Assembly (NCBI GenBank): GCA_034189725.1
Contig: JAXHUK010000041.1
Location: 1 to 6,448 of the forward strand
Origin: JAXHUK01 sp034189725
GTDB lineage: Bacteria > Chloroflexota > Dehalococcoidia > SZUA-161
Length of the DNA: 6,448 nt
Reading direction: 5' to 3'
Below, one piece after another: positions 5,878 to 6,448 of the stretch (position 1 is its first letter; the number at the start of each line of letters is the position of its first letter). The notes under the pieces were generated by a model that was not told the DNA's origin, ran no database searches, and worked only from the letters and a program-made list of their open reading frames with translations. The position numbers and the translations under genes are program-made.

Positions 5878-6330
5878 TCAATCAGATATTTTTGATTTGA
5901 CGTTGAGGGATCTGAAATTCTTAACTTTCGGTAGTACAACCTCTATGAGTCCATTATTATAGGTTGCTTGCGTGGCGGTGGTATCCACAACTGCCGGTAA
6001 AGCTACGCTTTTTTCAAAAGGGCCGCTCGTGATTTCCATCTGGTGGTAGAGGCACTTACCGCTTGTCTGTGGTCTTTTATTTCTTCTTCCTCGTACAATG
6101 AATGTGTTACTATTGATCAGCATCTCTACTTCGGATTCGCTGATGCCAGCTAGTTCTACAGTTACTATAATGTCATCATCGGTTTCTAATACGTCGATGG
6201 CAGGCTCCCAGGCTGAAGGTGAGAATTTAACAATGGGAGGCTTTGAACCAGCGAGATGGTCTAACAGACGGTTCATCTCCTGTTGCATGATCTCTAATTG
6301 GAAAAGCCAATCCCTGTGGAATTGAACCAT
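5878..6330 (-). CDS. Small heat-shock protein, Hsp20/alpha-crystallin family
   Basis: The 150-residue chaperone should hold unfolding proteins in solution without ATP, as oligomers in the cytoplasm. An amphipathic N-terminal arm (about 1-40) precedes the alpha-crystallin domain (about 42-136): WEPAIDVLETDD starts the beta sandwich and NGLIEVVLPKV (126-136) is the family's closing signature. A tail ending SLNVKSKISD carries L-N-V, a possible version of the I-x-I oligomer motif. I chose the ATG at 6330 because AAAGGAGGT ends 4 bases before it. An in-frame ATG at 6375 would add 15 residues, but it overlaps the -10 element of the predicted promoter and so would be outside the transcript. It is followed after 21 bases by lon, suggesting one stress operon in which clients held by Hsp20 can pass to the protease. 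Confidence 0.93.
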   Translation of the reverse strand: MVQFHRDWLFQLEIMQQEMNRLLDHLAGSKPPIVKFSPSAWEPAIDVLETDDDIIVTVELAGISESEVEMLINSNTFIVRGRRNKRPQTSGKCLYHQMEITSGPFEKSVALPAVVDTTATQATYNNGLIEVVLPKVKNFRSLNVKSKISD

Positions 6331-6334
6331 GGTG

Positions 6335-6343
6335 ACCTCCTTT
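6335..6343 (-). promoter_or_regulatory. Ribosome binding site that sets the hsp20 start
   Basis: The minus strand reads AAAGGAGGT, a near-perfect anti-16S match, 4 bases before the ATG at 6330. This decides the start in favour of the shorter 150-residue protein over the in-frame ATG at 6375. Confidence 0.85.
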
Positions 6344-6373
6344 GTCGTAACCTGCAAGTTGTACCATGGTATC

Positions 6374-6401
6374 ATTATATAACTTTAGATTCTCGTATCA
6401 A
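6374..6401 (-). promoter_or_regulatory. Predicted sigma70-type promoter of hsp20-lon
   Basis: On the minus strand TTGATA (6396-6401) and a perfect TATAAT (6374-6379) are 16 bases apart, followed by G. Transcription would start near 6367, giving a leader of about 37 bases before the hsp20 ATG. No CIRCE element (TTAGCACTC with its inverted copy) is visible nearby, so HrcA control is not indicated. A 10-base palindrome, TACCATGGTA (6362-6371), covers the predicted start point and might be an operator. Confidence 0.72.
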
Positions 6402-6448
6402 GTCTATTGTTTATAAAGAGAAGATTTGCATTGTTACAAAGAGGTTGC

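Noticed and set aside
5534..5962. Plus-strand open frame of 142 codons opposite the lon 5' end and hsp20 3' end
   Set aside because: It is fully antisense to two well-defined genes, with no domain or start signal.
6331..6375. Extended hsp20 start at ATG 6375
   Set aside because: The ATG overlaps the TATAAT element of the predicted promoter and has no Shine-Dalgarno sequence. The ATG at 6330 has a near-perfect one.
6402..6448. Second tandem promoter upstream of hsp20 (TTGTAA with TATAAA)
   Set aside because: The -35 match is weak and the spacing is 18 bases in an A/T-rich stretch. There is not enough to separate it from chance.

Overview
The window looks like a chromosomal piece of a free-living bacterium. 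All genes are on the minus strand, so they read from high to low coordinates. The mix of families suggests Chloroflexota, possibly Dehalococcoidia: an Hsp20-Lon pair, an OmpR-type PhoB with a PhoR that has almost no external domain, a thioredoxin-type arsenate reductase, and a lipoprotein PstS. PhoP-type TTAACA boxes with an 11-bp period, as in Gram-positives, also fit. The lineage is an inference from protein character, not the result of a search.

Layout in transcription order. (1) 6448-3505, protein quality control: a good sigma70-type promoter at 6374-6401 drives a small heat-shock protein (start re-assigned to 6330), followed 21 bp later by a full-length Lon protease. (2) 3504-3376, a 129-bp gap holding a perfect 11-bp-stem palindrome but no obvious promoter. 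(3) 3375-1313, phoB and phoR, 2 bp apart, the two-component system for phosphate starvation. (4) 1312-1104, a regulatory gap with five phased Pho-box half-sites and a -10 element pointing at the next operon. (5) 1103 to the left edge, the target operon: an ArsC-type arsenate reductase, a decayed methylglyoxal synthase (MGS) fragment with an overlapping membrane-helix reading frame, and the first 134 residues of the phosphate-binding lipoprotein PstS. The rest of pstS, and probably pstCAB and phoU, lie beyond the left edge.

How the parts fit: PhoR and PhoB would respond to low phosphate. PhoB would bind the repeat array and switch on arsC and pstS. High-affinity phosphate uptake also lets arsenate in, so an arsenate reductase in the same transcript makes sense. 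MGS releases phosphate from dihydroxyacetone phosphate and is inhibited by phosphate in studied enzymes, so an ancestral mgsA in this operon would also make sense. Here that gene is broken: it has an in-frame TAA, the catalytic Asp is replaced by His, and the second half is gone.

I did not find a wholly new system. The least ordinary parts are the mgsA remnant with its overlapping membrane-anchor frame (392-693), the five-copy Pho-box array, and the palindrome upstream of phoB. No gene-free stretch exceeds 300 bases. I saw no RNA gene, insertion sequence, CRISPR array or convincing intrinsic terminator.
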